A stretch of 64,000 bases of DNA from the NCBI RefSeq assembly GCF_000801105.2, contig NC_079514.1, positions 3,596,001-3,660,000 of the forward strand. Direction: 5' to 3'. The position numbers and the translations under genes were made by a program. This document shows positions 31,945 through 42,110 of the stretch, one piece after another (the first letter of the stretch is position 1; each line of letters starts with the position of its first letter). Under the pieces are notes generated by a model. That model saw nothing but the letters and a program-made list of their open reading frames with translations. It made no database searches and was not told the DNA's origin. Source of the DNA: Raphanus sativus. Taxonomy: Eukaryota; Streptophyta; Magnoliopsida; Brassicales; Brassicaceae.

Positions 31945-34134
31945 AAACACATTTGTACTACTAGGTTTATTAGGTATTACTAAGACAAAAACATTTTCAA
32001 TACTTTATTAAAAAAAAATGACATATGTCTAAAACGTGTAACACATTGTCGACATTTTGTAAAAAAAACCTATGACATATGTCTAAAACGTGTTGATAGA
32101 CAAAAATGTTTGAATATTAAAATAATATTAATTTTACTCTTAGTAGTACTCAAGCTAGTAGTAATATTTCATTCTTCATAGTAATAATTTTGCAAATTAC
32201 AACATTTTTTAGTAATACAACCTCAAGAAATTAAATTTAATAGTAATACCAATATGTTTAGACAATTATAAACTGTATATAACACATTGGCAGAAATTAT
32301 GTATTTTCTGAAATTCAGCCTATTATGGCATTCCCATCAAGACATTAGTATGGAAGTAGAAGGATGTTTTATATGGAAATCAGAAAATTTCTACCAACTT
32401 GAGAATTTAAGAGTATTTTACGTCTAATTTGGCAAATAAACACATATATGAACATATTATCACGTAATATATGAGCTACATCTTCTAAAAATATATAATA
32501 AGCAAAAAATATAAACTTCTTAGAAATATGTATAACACATAGTAGTCTAAGGTAATACAAGATAGTACAAAGTAGTCCTAGTAGTGCTAGTAGTCCATGT
32601 ACACATTTATATAAATAAAAATATAATATCAAATCTTCAAATTTATATAAAATAATGTATATCTTTCAGCTTCAATAAAAATGTAATTTTGATATTTTTC
32701 ACAAGATTAAAATGATGTGAATGCATTCATGATCTTAATAAATACATCTATTTAATCAAAAGGTTGTAAGACAGATAAATTATTTATAAAACAAAAACAG
32801 TTTGTAAATAATGTTAAAGTTAAAATATAGTTAAATGAACATGAAGAATTTAATTTTGATAATTTTCAAAAATATTAAAAATAATCTGATGCATTCATGC
32901 TCCTAATAAATCCATCTATTTAATCAAAAGTTTTTAATACAAATAAATTATTTATAAAATTAAAGCATTTTTGTTTAATCATTGAAAGTTAAAATAGATA
33001 TAACTGAATTGAAATCCTAAATGATAGATATCTCTATTTGTCTTACTCTTTCTGCAAATACTTGATATCTCCATTTGCCTTTATCTCATGCCTATACTTG
33101 ATGTAACTTCCTCCATTGTCAACACATATGACTGTAATGGGAGAAGCCATATAATTCTCTGGAAAAAAATTATGATTAGTTAACCATTTAAAGAATCTAA
33201 GTTGTCTAAGATCTTTGGTACATAGTCGTTCCAGTAATACAAGTAATACACTTTCACTTTAGTGATACCAGTCGTTCCAGTAGTTCTTATAAATTTTTGC
33301 TTTTCTCGATTTAACACTTATAATTGATCAAGAGGGTGTTATACAACCCACAATATCGTCTATCACTATTGTAATGCATTATTATTGTTTAAAACAGTGC
33401 AAAATAAGAAGAAATATACAAAATTGCCCTTAAACATCTATTTTCATAACAATATACCTAAAACTTTCATTTTTACCTACAACTTTAGTTTTTTCATCAG
33501 TTTAAGGCTTTTTAATCAACTAATAATGTGTTACACAACCCAGATTATCGTCTAACACAATTTTCATATTTTTCTTCTTTCAAAACCGTGTTAAAAATAG
33601 AGAACAATACAAAATCTTCTTCAAACATTATTTTAATTTTTCTTTCAAAACTCTCACGATTTTTACAGCGAAATGTTGCTATTTTTCGTTTCACATAATA
33701 CATAAAAAATAAGTAGTATATTATTATGAGAATTTCGTGGAAAAAAAACGTATCAATTTCCTTAAAAAAACCTTCAAAATCGTCAATGGAGTTAAGAATA
33801 TGAGAAAAAATTGTTTCTGGTTAAGGAAGAGGAACAAGATGGGAGAAAGGAGATGACAGCTGTGGGAAGGAGAGAGGTGGATTGGTGTGGGGACCGCCAT
33901 GATTGAATTTTGGAGGGAGGTTGACGTAATGGAGAGGGAAGAGAGAGAGGAGAGAGGAAAATGAGATCTGATTTTGATTTTAATTTTAAAAAATAAAATG
34001 GATATAAGATATTAATATAATATTAAGGGTAAGAAGGAGAAGAGAAATATGAGGAAAAAAAAGTGTGGCAATTAGAATTTTGGTGTGGCAAAAAGAATAG
34101 TATTTTTGAAGCTGTGCAATGGAGAATACTATCC
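31945..34134 (-). repeat. Inverted repeat arm, right (MULE-A common arm)
   Basis: Reverse complement partner of 26548-28800. Read leftward from 34134 it runs through TTCTTCTTATTTTGCACTG, the transposase start MASPIT near 33128, and the paired GTCTAAAACGTGT words near the inner end. Between about 32682 and 32967 a unit of about 120 bp is tandemly duplicated on this side. Confidence 0.85.
32682..32967 (+). repeat. Tandem duplication in MULE-A arm
   Basis: Two diverged copies (about 32682-32803 and 32847-32967) share AATTTTGATA, TGCATTCATG and CATCTATTTAATCAAAAG followed by ATAAATTATTTATAAAA. Confidence 0.7.
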
Positions 34135-34143
34135 TTCAAATAT
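34135..34143 (+). repeat. Target-site duplication, outer MULE, right copy
   Basis: TTCAAATAT, identical to 26476-26484. Confidence 0.9.
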
Positions 34144-34590
34144 CCATCTCTTTTTTTCATATTTGTCACGTTTATTTAATAATATTATATCACGCTAACC
34201 GAAAGTAACATATTATAAAGTGGATAGGACAAAAAAGAAGAACAAAAAAAAAAAAAAAAAGTTGGAAGATATGATACCAGAGTCACATTTATGTTTCATT
34301 TGCACGTTTAATAGCTACATCTAATTCACTTGAAATCAACATGTGAAAAAACTCTCACATATAGCATTGGTTAGAAACAAAGATTCATGTGAACAGGGGT
34401 ATATATGGATATGACAAATCGTGATAGACGGCGTAATTATTTAACAAGTGGAAGGAGAAAAGAAGAAGAGGAGAGATAATTATATCAAACATGGGACTCA
34501 CTCACTTAGACAGACTCCTCTAAAACTAGACTAGAGAGCAAAACAAAGTCTGCCCATTTGCTTAATAAAAACATCTCTATACATTTGCTA
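34144..34590. other. Intergenic and 3' UTR side of the TMEM230-like gene
   Basis: AT-rich with an A-run at 34244-34260. No gene seen. Confidence 0.5.
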
Positions 34591-35348
34591 CTAAACAGGG
34601 GGTATGTTAGAGAAGGAGAAACCTTGGTATCCTTTGTAAGCATAATACGCGATCCGAGTGTAGTAAAACCCTGGGATGAACAGAAGACACCCGAGGACGA
34701 TGAAGAAAATCCCTGCTTTCACCCAAAAATATCAAACAATGAGAATCAAATATTCATTTACCTGAGAGCTCATCTCCCAAAATCAAAACAATCTTAGCTG
34801 ATGAGAGAGAGAGAGAGAGCCGCCTATACATAATCAGAGGAACAAAAAAAAAAGCCTCTTGTATTCATCCAAATCCACTCTAGATCTCAAGAGCGCACAA
34901 TGCTAAAAATAAAAACAAATCACACACACCTTAGCTAAGTAACCAAAGAGCAGTTACAATCTAATCTATCATCTTTCATCACCTAGGATTCTTCTCAAAT
35001 CTAAATACTTACTAAAACAATCTGAGCTGGAAAAAACTGATTATTTCTTTCTAACTCTTTCTCTCAAACTAGGATTCCGCTAAGAACAAATGAACCTAAG
35101 AGGACCACAAGCATTGAACAGCAGCAGAGCTACACAGAAGGTAACGAAAATCGCTAACCGTGGCCTCGATCGCCGCCGACTCGATTGTACGCCATGAAGA
35201 AGCCGGAGACGATTCCTAAGGCTCCGAACACGAGGAGAGCCACCGCGAGTGCGATCTCCTTTACCGGCGGTCGGTTATTGACGGTGTATGAGGTCTCGAA
35301 CATCATGTCCTCGTCTGATATCGAGAACGCGTGGTCCACGTACGCCAT
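34591..35348 (-). CDS. TMEM230/DUF872 small membrane protein, At4g29850-like
   Basis: Two exons read leftward, 35348-35159 and 34712-34591, joined over a 446-bp GT-AG intron (CAC G|GG), give 103 aa, the usual size. The N-terminus MAYVDHAFSISDEDMMFETS is followed by two membrane helices: EIALAVALLVFGALGIVSGF and FFIVLGCLLFIPGFYYTRIA. The tail YAYKGYQGFSFSNIPPV is a cytosolic signature of the family. Human TMEM230 is linked to vesicle traffic at Golgi and endosomes; the plant role is not established. The intron contains a (GA)n run at 34802-34819. The start is the only in-frame Met before the conserved block. Confidence 0.9.
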
Positions 35349-36344
35349 TTGCCCACAGCTCCGTGGATCGAGAGATCAATCAATGGTGAAACGAAACGAT
35401 ATAGAAAGAAACCAGAATCACTGTGAATCAATCGGCGTCTAAAGACCAGAAGATTCCAAAGCTCGAGAAGTTTTACAATATAATGAGTCTCTCTTCTCTT
35501 CTCTTGTGATGGAGACGGATCGAAGAAGTTCGGTGCAATTTCATTTATCGTGGAAATTCGTGCCGGATCTGTTATTTAAATGCAAACTACGCGTCGTTTT
35601 GCTTAATTTTGTTTTCGAAAAGAAAACAACACAACGTGCGATAAATTTTGTAAAAAATAATAGAAAAAACAATAATTCACACTGAGCAAGCTCACAACGC
35701 ACCAAAGTGAAACCGTGTATAGATAATGCATAGATAATGCTCACTAACGTATTGCAAATTCAAGCGACTCAATCAGTGTTCGGCGTTGTTTGGGTTTTCG
35801 GTTCGGGTCGGTTTGGTTTATTCGATTTTCAGATTATTCGGATTAAGATATTTAGGAATTATATATTTTTTGAATCAGTTCGGTTCGAATAATATAGGAT
35901 TTGGGTCGGGTTTCTATTTCTTATAATCCGAAGTGGAACCGTACTATAAATAATTCGAGTTTAAAGGTAAAAACTCCGGAAAATTCGAATTAAACGCAAA
36001 AAACCGAAAAATATTAGAGTAATTTAGGTAGTTCATGTTTTTCTGGAAAATTTTATTTATAAATTATATTTTATATATATTAAAACTAAAAGTAAGTAAT
36101 ATTTTGAATATATTCAAACTATTCGAGTATCCGTTCGATTTTCAGTCTGCGCCGGTTTGGTTAGTAAAATTATTTTTTTCTCTCAAAACGGCAGAACGTT
36201 CGCGTTTAGCTTTCACGAAATCCGATCAAGGATAATATCATCCGAGTATCCAAACAGAGCAGACTCTTCACTCAGTGCTTAGAGTAGATAGATCCAACGT
36301 GAGGAATCGGATCCCAGTAAACGCCTCCGAGAACCGGATCCGCC
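35349..36344. promoter_or_regulatory. Divergent promoter region between TMEM230-like and OSTC genes
   Basis: Shared upstream DNA of two divergently transcribed housekeeping genes. It holds a degenerate TTCGGTTCGG / GGTTTGGTT tract (about 35775-36170), of a kind scattered through Brassica intergenic DNA, and an AT-rich part. Confidence 0.4.
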
Positions 36345-36830
36345 ATGTCAGAAACCTCCGTCGAATCCTCAATCGACCCTCTCTTCCACCTCCTCCGCAC
36401 CGTCCCATTCTCCTTCCTCCGACCCCCTCGTCTCCGCCTCAAGCTCCCAACCTTCACACTCCCATCTCCCATGACCGTCTTCTCCCTCATCCTCCTCACC
36501 TACTTCCTCGTCATCTCCGGGTTCATCTACGACGTCATCGTCGAGCCTCCGGGCATCGGATCGACCCAGGATCCGGTCACGGGGGCGATTCGCCCCGTCG
36601 TGTTCATGTCGGGTCGGGTCAACGGGCAGTACATAATCGAGGGGCTCTCGTCGGGGTTCATGTTCGTGATGGGCGGGGTCGGGATCGTGATGCTGGATCT
36701 GGCGTTTGATAAGAATCGAGCTAAGAGTGTGAAGGCGTCTTATGCCAAGGCGGGTGTTTCGTCGATTGTGATTGGTTATGTGATGAGTATGTTGTTTATT
36801 AGGATTAAGATCCCTGGTTATCTCCATTAG
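36345..36830 (+). CDS. Oligosaccharyltransferase complex subunit OSTC/DC2-like, At4g29870-like
   Basis: Intronless, 161 aa. After a short Pro/Arg-rich N-terminus come three or four hydrophobic segments: MTVFSLILLTYFLVISGFIY, then after a lumenal loop (PPGIGSTQDPVTGAIRPV) IIEGLSSGFMFVMGGVGIVM, and last SIVIGYVMSMLFIRIKIPGY. That layout and the loop motif are those of OSTC (DC2), which docks the STT3A oligosaccharyltransferase to the Sec61 translocon for N-glycosylation in the ER membrane. Length and ending (KIPGYLH) match the family. The first ATG is taken, as it precedes the first conserved residues by a typical distance. Confidence 0.9.
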   Translation: MSETSVESSIDPLFHLLRTVPFSFLRPPRLRLKLPTFTLPSPMTVFSLILLTYFLVISGFIYDVIVEPPGIGSTQDPVTGAIRPVVFMSGRVNGQYIIEGLSSGFMFVMGGVGIVMLDLAFDKNRAKSVKASYAKAGVSSIVIGYVMSMLFIRIKIPGYLH

Positions 36831-37079
36831 GGTCATATACATCGCTTTATTAAACCAGACTCTAAATGTTAGCATTTGATATTATCAATCTCATCGTTTG
36901 AATTTTTGTGTTGGTAAACAAATAAAAGTAGAGATTTTGTTATATTTGTATAATTTTAATTAAATGATTTACAATAACAAGTTTGAAATGTGAATGCCGA
37001 TTATATACATACTCTTTTATACATTTAGTGATGACTTAAGTAAATGGTTGATAGATAGAATGAATGTTCTTTATTATTA
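36831..37079. other. Short spacer between convergent genes OSTC and PIRL7
   Basis: AT-rich 3' regions of both genes; nothing else seen. Confidence 0.5.
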
Positions 37080-38344
37080 TCATCTGCTGAAATATGTTCT
37101 TGGAGAGAAGATAGACCGAGGTGAGATACCAGGGAACCTGTTGGAAGCCAAGATATCAATGGGACGGTACTCAGGCATGATGAGACCTTCTCTCTCTTCC
37201 CTAGTCCAAGCCCTTGATCTCCCATTGAACGTTCCATACTTGACCAGTTTACGGAAACCCCACGACTTCTTCTTCGGCGATGTGTTCACAAGTCTACCGT
37301 TCATCTTCTGGCTCAGATACTCTCTCACCGCCTGCAAGCTCTGCTCCACGACCTCTATAGGTGGTGACACGATCGGGTTACCCTCCGCGCTCAGCTTCCT
37401 CAGCCGCCTCATGCAGCCGATGGACTCAGGCAAGACCGTGATCTTGTTGTAGCTGATGTCTAGCTCGAGGAGGTTCATGAGGAGACCGATGGAAGATGGG
37501 AGTGCGGTGAGGTACTGGAAGTTCTGACTGACGTTGAGGATCTCGAGGTTGATGAGGTTCTCGAGGTCATCAGGGAGGATCATAAGGCAGTTGAGACGAG
37601 CGTCTAGGACACGTAGGGAAGTGAGGTAGGTGATGGAGGTTGGTAGGCTGATGAGCTTGTTGGAGTTGACGCAGAGCTTCCTCAGATTGGTTAGTTCTAA
37701 CCCGATGGAGTCTGGTAATCTAACCAGCTCGTTGAAGTTTGCGTTTAGTTCTTCTAGTGACCTGGAAAGAATACAGAGGAATCAATCATATACTCAGAGA
37801 TTAGAGTTTGATGATGTGAATCTTTTGAGGGGTGTACCTGCAATTTTGAATAGTTTTGGGGAGGTAAACGAGAAAGTTGCCAGAGACATTAAGGATCTTG
37901 AGCTTAGAGAGACAGCCAATGGAGTTTGGAAGAGCTTTGATCTGGTTTGAGTGAATATCTAATGCTACCAAGTTGAGTAATCTCGCTGTTAGAGATTCTG
38001 GTATTTTCTGTTATCATTCACAAAACAAAAACATTAGAAACCAATATGATTGTTTATGTAATTATGTGTACGTGTGGACAATATTATACCTCGATATGAT
38101 TGTTGGAGAGATCAAGCTTGCAAATGATTCCCAAATTAAGGGAAGGATTTGGAAGCGATTGTAGTGACATGCCACTCAAATTCACATCCTCTAGTCTCTC
38201 TTCCTCATTGCTGTCAGTATTGTTTGATGGTGACATTGGTGATGACGATGGTGATATGGTTGATGATAGTGGTGACGGGCTCAAGTCCATCATCATCATG
38301 TGATCATGGAGTTGTTGATACTGATATGCCTCTTCGCATATCAT
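37080..38344 (-). CDS. PIRL7: Plant intracellular Ras-group-related LRR protein (PIRL7-like)
   Basis: Three exons read leftward: 38344-38090, 38007-37838, 37761-37080, with short introns of 82 and 76 bp; phases agree and give 368 aa. The N-terminal about 55 residues are Ser/Pro/Met-rich. About ten leucine-rich repeats of the SHOC2/Ras-group type follow ([72 protein letters not shown]). After the LRRs comes the C-terminal block [16 protein letters not shown]. PIRLs are cytosolic or nuclear scaffold-like proteins; several act in pollen and embryo sac development. The position next to OSTC and the Rieske oxygenase matches Arabidopsis At4g29880. Confidence 0.9.
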
Positions 38345-39160
38345 CTTTAATAGATGTGTAATGTATGTATGTGTTTATAATTTTCTTAGTTTTTTCTAGA
38401 GGAAGAGATGATAATATGATGATTTGATGTTGAATGAGAGTGATTCTTCTGCATGCTTTATAATGGCAACACAAATGATTTTGTATGGAGGAGAAACTTT
38501 GGTGGGCTTTTGAGGAAATGAATAGTTTTCGGAAATTTAGTTACTTGAGAGATCAATGAAATAAAAGATGGTGATTAACTAATGAAGGAGAGAGAGTTAT
38601 GCGTTACCAAGTTTTTTTTACTTCACATAAAAATGGTCAGCTCTCAGCTTACCTTCATAAGTAACAAAAAATCATTTTAATTTAATTACCACTGTTCGAA
38701 TCAGTAATATTTATTTCTTTTTATAACCAGCTTTATTTCCATTATTATGATGAGTTCGGTTACTTTAGTAACTTTTTACCATATAGTCTTGTGTGAAAAA
38801 ATTGAGAAAGCAAATACTAACAAGATTCTGTTTTCTCAGTCTTTCTACATTTAAACCAATGAGAATATCGCAAATAAGTAATGAGATTAGACATGTAAAA
38901 TTCAATAAATTAAAATATTCTCAGTTTAATTTTAATATAATATTTATTAATTTAAAGAATTTATCATATACTAGATTAGCAAGTCAAACTGTAAAAAAAA
39001 AACTAATTAATATATTTCTCAGTTTTAATGGTAAAACAATTAAAATTTTGAGTAACATTTCAGACCGCGGTAGTAGAATCAATCAGACCGGACCGGTCGA
39101 GTTATTTTAAAAAGAGTTTAGTAACTTGGTTGTGTCCGAAAATTTTAACGACCATTCGGA
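38345..39160. promoter_or_regulatory. Divergent upstream region of PIRL7 and the Rieske oxygenase gene
   Basis: Non-coding and AT-rich; contains the promoters of both genes, without a strong TATA box that I would defend. Confidence 0.4.
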
Positions 39161-41294
39161 ATGAAACAGAGCATGGCGGTGATGACGATGATGGCCACGA
39201 TAACGCCAGAGTTTCTATCATCAACTCTGATATCCACGACCACCAATGGATACCTCAAAACCCGTTTTGATTTCGGTTTCTCAGTCTCTCAATTTGACCG
39301 TCAGAGAAGACGAAAATGTCTCCTCCACCCGACTCTGTTCTGTACAACCTCTTCGAGCAGCGGCAGAGTCTCCGGTGCTGCTTCAAGTATCATCAGTAAC
39401 CTCGTGGAGGAGTTTGATCCGGAGATTCCGGTAGAGAGAGCGTCGACTCCTCCGAGCTCGTGGTACACTGATCATCAGTTCCACCGTTATGAGCTCCATC
39501 GAGTCTTCTATGGAGGAGGATGGCAAGCAGTAGGTTCGTAAAAGATTCACACTAGACATGTTTCATCGAGTGTTAAGTGTTAGCAGTTTCTTAAAGGTTC
39601 TTACTTTACTATTTGTTTCTTCGCAGGATACTCTGATCAGATTAAGGATAATCGCCACTTTTTCACCGGGAGGTAACCTAAGATCAAAGGTTCTTACTTT
39701 TGCTATTAGTTCTTGTTGATTTCTTACTGGTGGCAGGCTTGGGGAGGTGGAGTTTGTGGTGTGCAGAGATGATGATGGAAAGATTCATGCTTTCCATAAC
39801 GTATGCTCTCACCATGCCTCTATCTTGGCTTCTGGGTGTGGGAAAAAGTCTTGCTTTGTTTGCCCTTATCACGTAAAGCTAAAGCTTCTTTAGTCACAAC
39901 AGTCTTTAAAATTAGTATTATTTTTTTTACTCATGTTATCTCATTTCTTTGTGGCAGGGATGGACATATACCTTAAATGGATCACTTGTCAAAGCTACTA
40001 GAATGACTGGGATAGAGAACTTCGCTTTGAATGTATGTATGTTGCTTTGAATATATATATACGGTTCCCCCTTTTTTTATTACAAAAGACAAGATAGGAT
40101 TTGATGTTGACTGTTTGGGGGGGGGAATAGGAAATGGGACTCAAACCTCTAAGAGTGGCTGTATGGGGACCTTTTGTTCTCCTCAAGGTGGTGAACCATG
40201 CCACATCATCAAAGAAGGAAGAAGATGTTGAGAGTGATGGATCAGTGGTGGTAGCATCTGAATGGCTAGGTTCTTCTGTAGGGAGGTTGAGCGAAGGTGG
40301 AGTTGATGATTCCACGCTTGGTTTCATATGTAGACGTGAATACACTATTGATTGTAACTGGAAGGTGAAATCTTGTTCTGAGTACTCATTCTCCTTTAAC
40401 AAGAGCTCAGAAGATTGATGATGTCATTGCCAAATGTTTTTTTGCAGGTGTTTTGTGATAATTATTTAGATGGTGGCTATCATGTACCTTACGCACATAA
40501 AGGTTTAATGTCAGGCCTAGACCTCGATACCTATTCTACAACGGTTATATCCACACACCCAAACTCTAGTCTCTAGTTAGTTGCAATTGTTAATAAGATG
40601 AGGCTTTGTGTGTTCAAGATATCAGTTATTCGAAAGGGTTAGTATCCAAGCATGTGGAGGAGGTGGTGGTGGATCCAAGGCTGGTGAAGATGGCTTCGAT
40701 AGGCTTGGTTCTCAAGCTCTCTACGCTTTCGTCTACCCTAATTTCATGATTAATAGGTACAAAACAGACGTCAAAGTTTTGATCTTCACATCTTCTAGTG
40801 GACTTGACTCACTCTGGAATGGACTATGATGTTGTAAAGGTATGGACCATGGATGGACACGAATCTAGTGATACCTTTAGGACCAAGGAAATGCAAAGTT
40901 GTCTTCGACTATTTTCTTGATCCTTCTTTAAAGGTAAAAAAAAAAGAACAATATGCCTAGCCTGGCCCTGTATAGGAGGACTCTTTTGTAATTTTTTTAA
41001 AAAATTTTGGTTTTAGGATGATGAAGCTTTCATCAAGAGAAGTCTTGAAGAGAGCGAGAGAGTTCAGGTACCAGAATAAAATGATTATCTTGTTATACTG
41101 AAACATAAAGTTTTTTTTTATGTTTTGGAGATTTTGAGTTTATGGTTTTGGTGAATCAGATGGAAGATGTTGTGTTGTGTGAGAATGTTCAAAGGGGTCT
41201 TGAGTCTCCAGCTTATGACAAAGGAAGATATGCTCTTGTGGAGAAAGCAATGCACCATTTCCACTGTCTGCTACATCAGAATCTCAAACTGTGA
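39161..41294 (+). CDS. Choline monooxygenase-like Rieske oxygenase, At4g29890-like
   Basis: Ten exons: 39161-39533, 39627-39672, 39737-39872, 39958-40032, 40131-40364, 40448-40543, 40626-40756, 40840-40933, 41017-41067, 41160-41294; about 456 aa, all phases consistent. The Ser/Thr-rich N-terminus looks like a plastid transit peptide. The Rieske [2Fe-2S] site is CSH (residues in HNVCSHHASIL) and CPYH, and the mononuclear iron site is DNYLDGGYHVPYAH. CMO converts choline to betaine aldehyde with reduced ferredoxin; Brassicaceae do not normally accumulate betaine, so the true substrate is uncertain. A run of nine G sits in the intron 5 acceptor region (40117-40125), and CGGGGGGS extends a Gly tract in exon 7. 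A second ATG at 39173 could also serve as start. Confidence 0.88.
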
Positions 41295-42110
41295 AACTCT
41301 TGTATATATATATGTTTTTAATGTATATATATGATACCAATGCATGCAAATCTACACTTGTACCATATATGTTTATATGTATGTGAATATTCTACATTTA
41401 TACTCCCTTTGCACTGAGGGCATATAGTGAAGCCTCTTTCCAGTGCCGTCTCAAAAACTATTTTATGCCTTGTACAGAAAATATAATTAAATTTTCATAC
41501 TTTAATTTATATCTGTCCTAAATTTTTCATAGTTCCAACTATATGCAGCAGTTAGTTGTGAACACTATGTTTGATTTATTTATATGGGAATTTTAAATGA
41601 GACCAAATAAAGTCCTCCAATTTTCTAACTTTGGACTAGCATCAGGACAGTCTCGAGACTTCGAATAAAAAAAAGTGATGGTCTGTTAATTACTCAGCCA
41701 TATTGAAATTTATATCAGCTACTAAAGATCGATTTACTTTGGACACATTGTCAGCTAGTTTACTTTCATCTCAAATTTTTGAACATTTAAGGTAACAGTA
41801 ATAGCAACTAAACAAAAATAGGTGATATTTTGCATTTTGTTTTATGCACTTAAACGATACTAAAGCGTTTGACAAAAAAAAAAAAAAAAAACGATACTAA
41901 AGCATCTTGCGAAAGTAATTCGAGAGAGAGAGTATAAAATGTATTCACAGGTCGGGATACCACTAAAATCCACTTCTGGTTCTTTTTTTTAGCCGTCTTC
42001 TCGTTCCAAACTAATCATTAACCTGAAAAAGTTAACAAAACATATAAAAGACTTTAGTAACGAGAATTATAGCTTCTCTAAACGCATCTATGGTTTTGGC
42101 AAAAGTAACT
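41295..42110. other. Intergenic between convergent Rieske and ACA10 genes
   Basis: 3' UTRs and AT-rich DNA with an A-run at about 41874-41890. No gene seen. Confidence 0.5.

Larger units (their letters stand above)
26485..34134 (+). mobile_element. Outer Mutator-like element (MULE-A) carrying a HAKAI gene fragment
   Basis: Bounded by the perfect 9-bp duplication TTCAAATAT. Its left end reads GGACTTTATTCTACATTGCC and the reverse complement of its right end GGATAGTATTCTCCATTGC, imperfect short TIRs. It is split by MULE-B, inserted 54 bases from the left end; without that insertion and the extra target copy it is about 3.8 kb. Order: short TIR, 5' leader-like DNA, 3' half of a HAKAI gene in sense, then a 2.2-kb arm shared with MULE-B that holds a remnant of the transposase start. 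It has no complete transposase and is non-autonomous, in the manner of a Pack-MULE. Confidence 0.9.

Noticed and set aside
35775..36170. TTCGGTTCGG-rich tract as a transposon
   Set aside because: The sequence is degenerate and repetitive, without a defensible TIR pair or duplication.
36275..36875. Frames of 144 and 168 codons over the OSTC gene
   Set aside because: His/Arg- and Asp/Glu-rich reading-frame shadows of OSTC; the real frame has membrane helices and family motifs.
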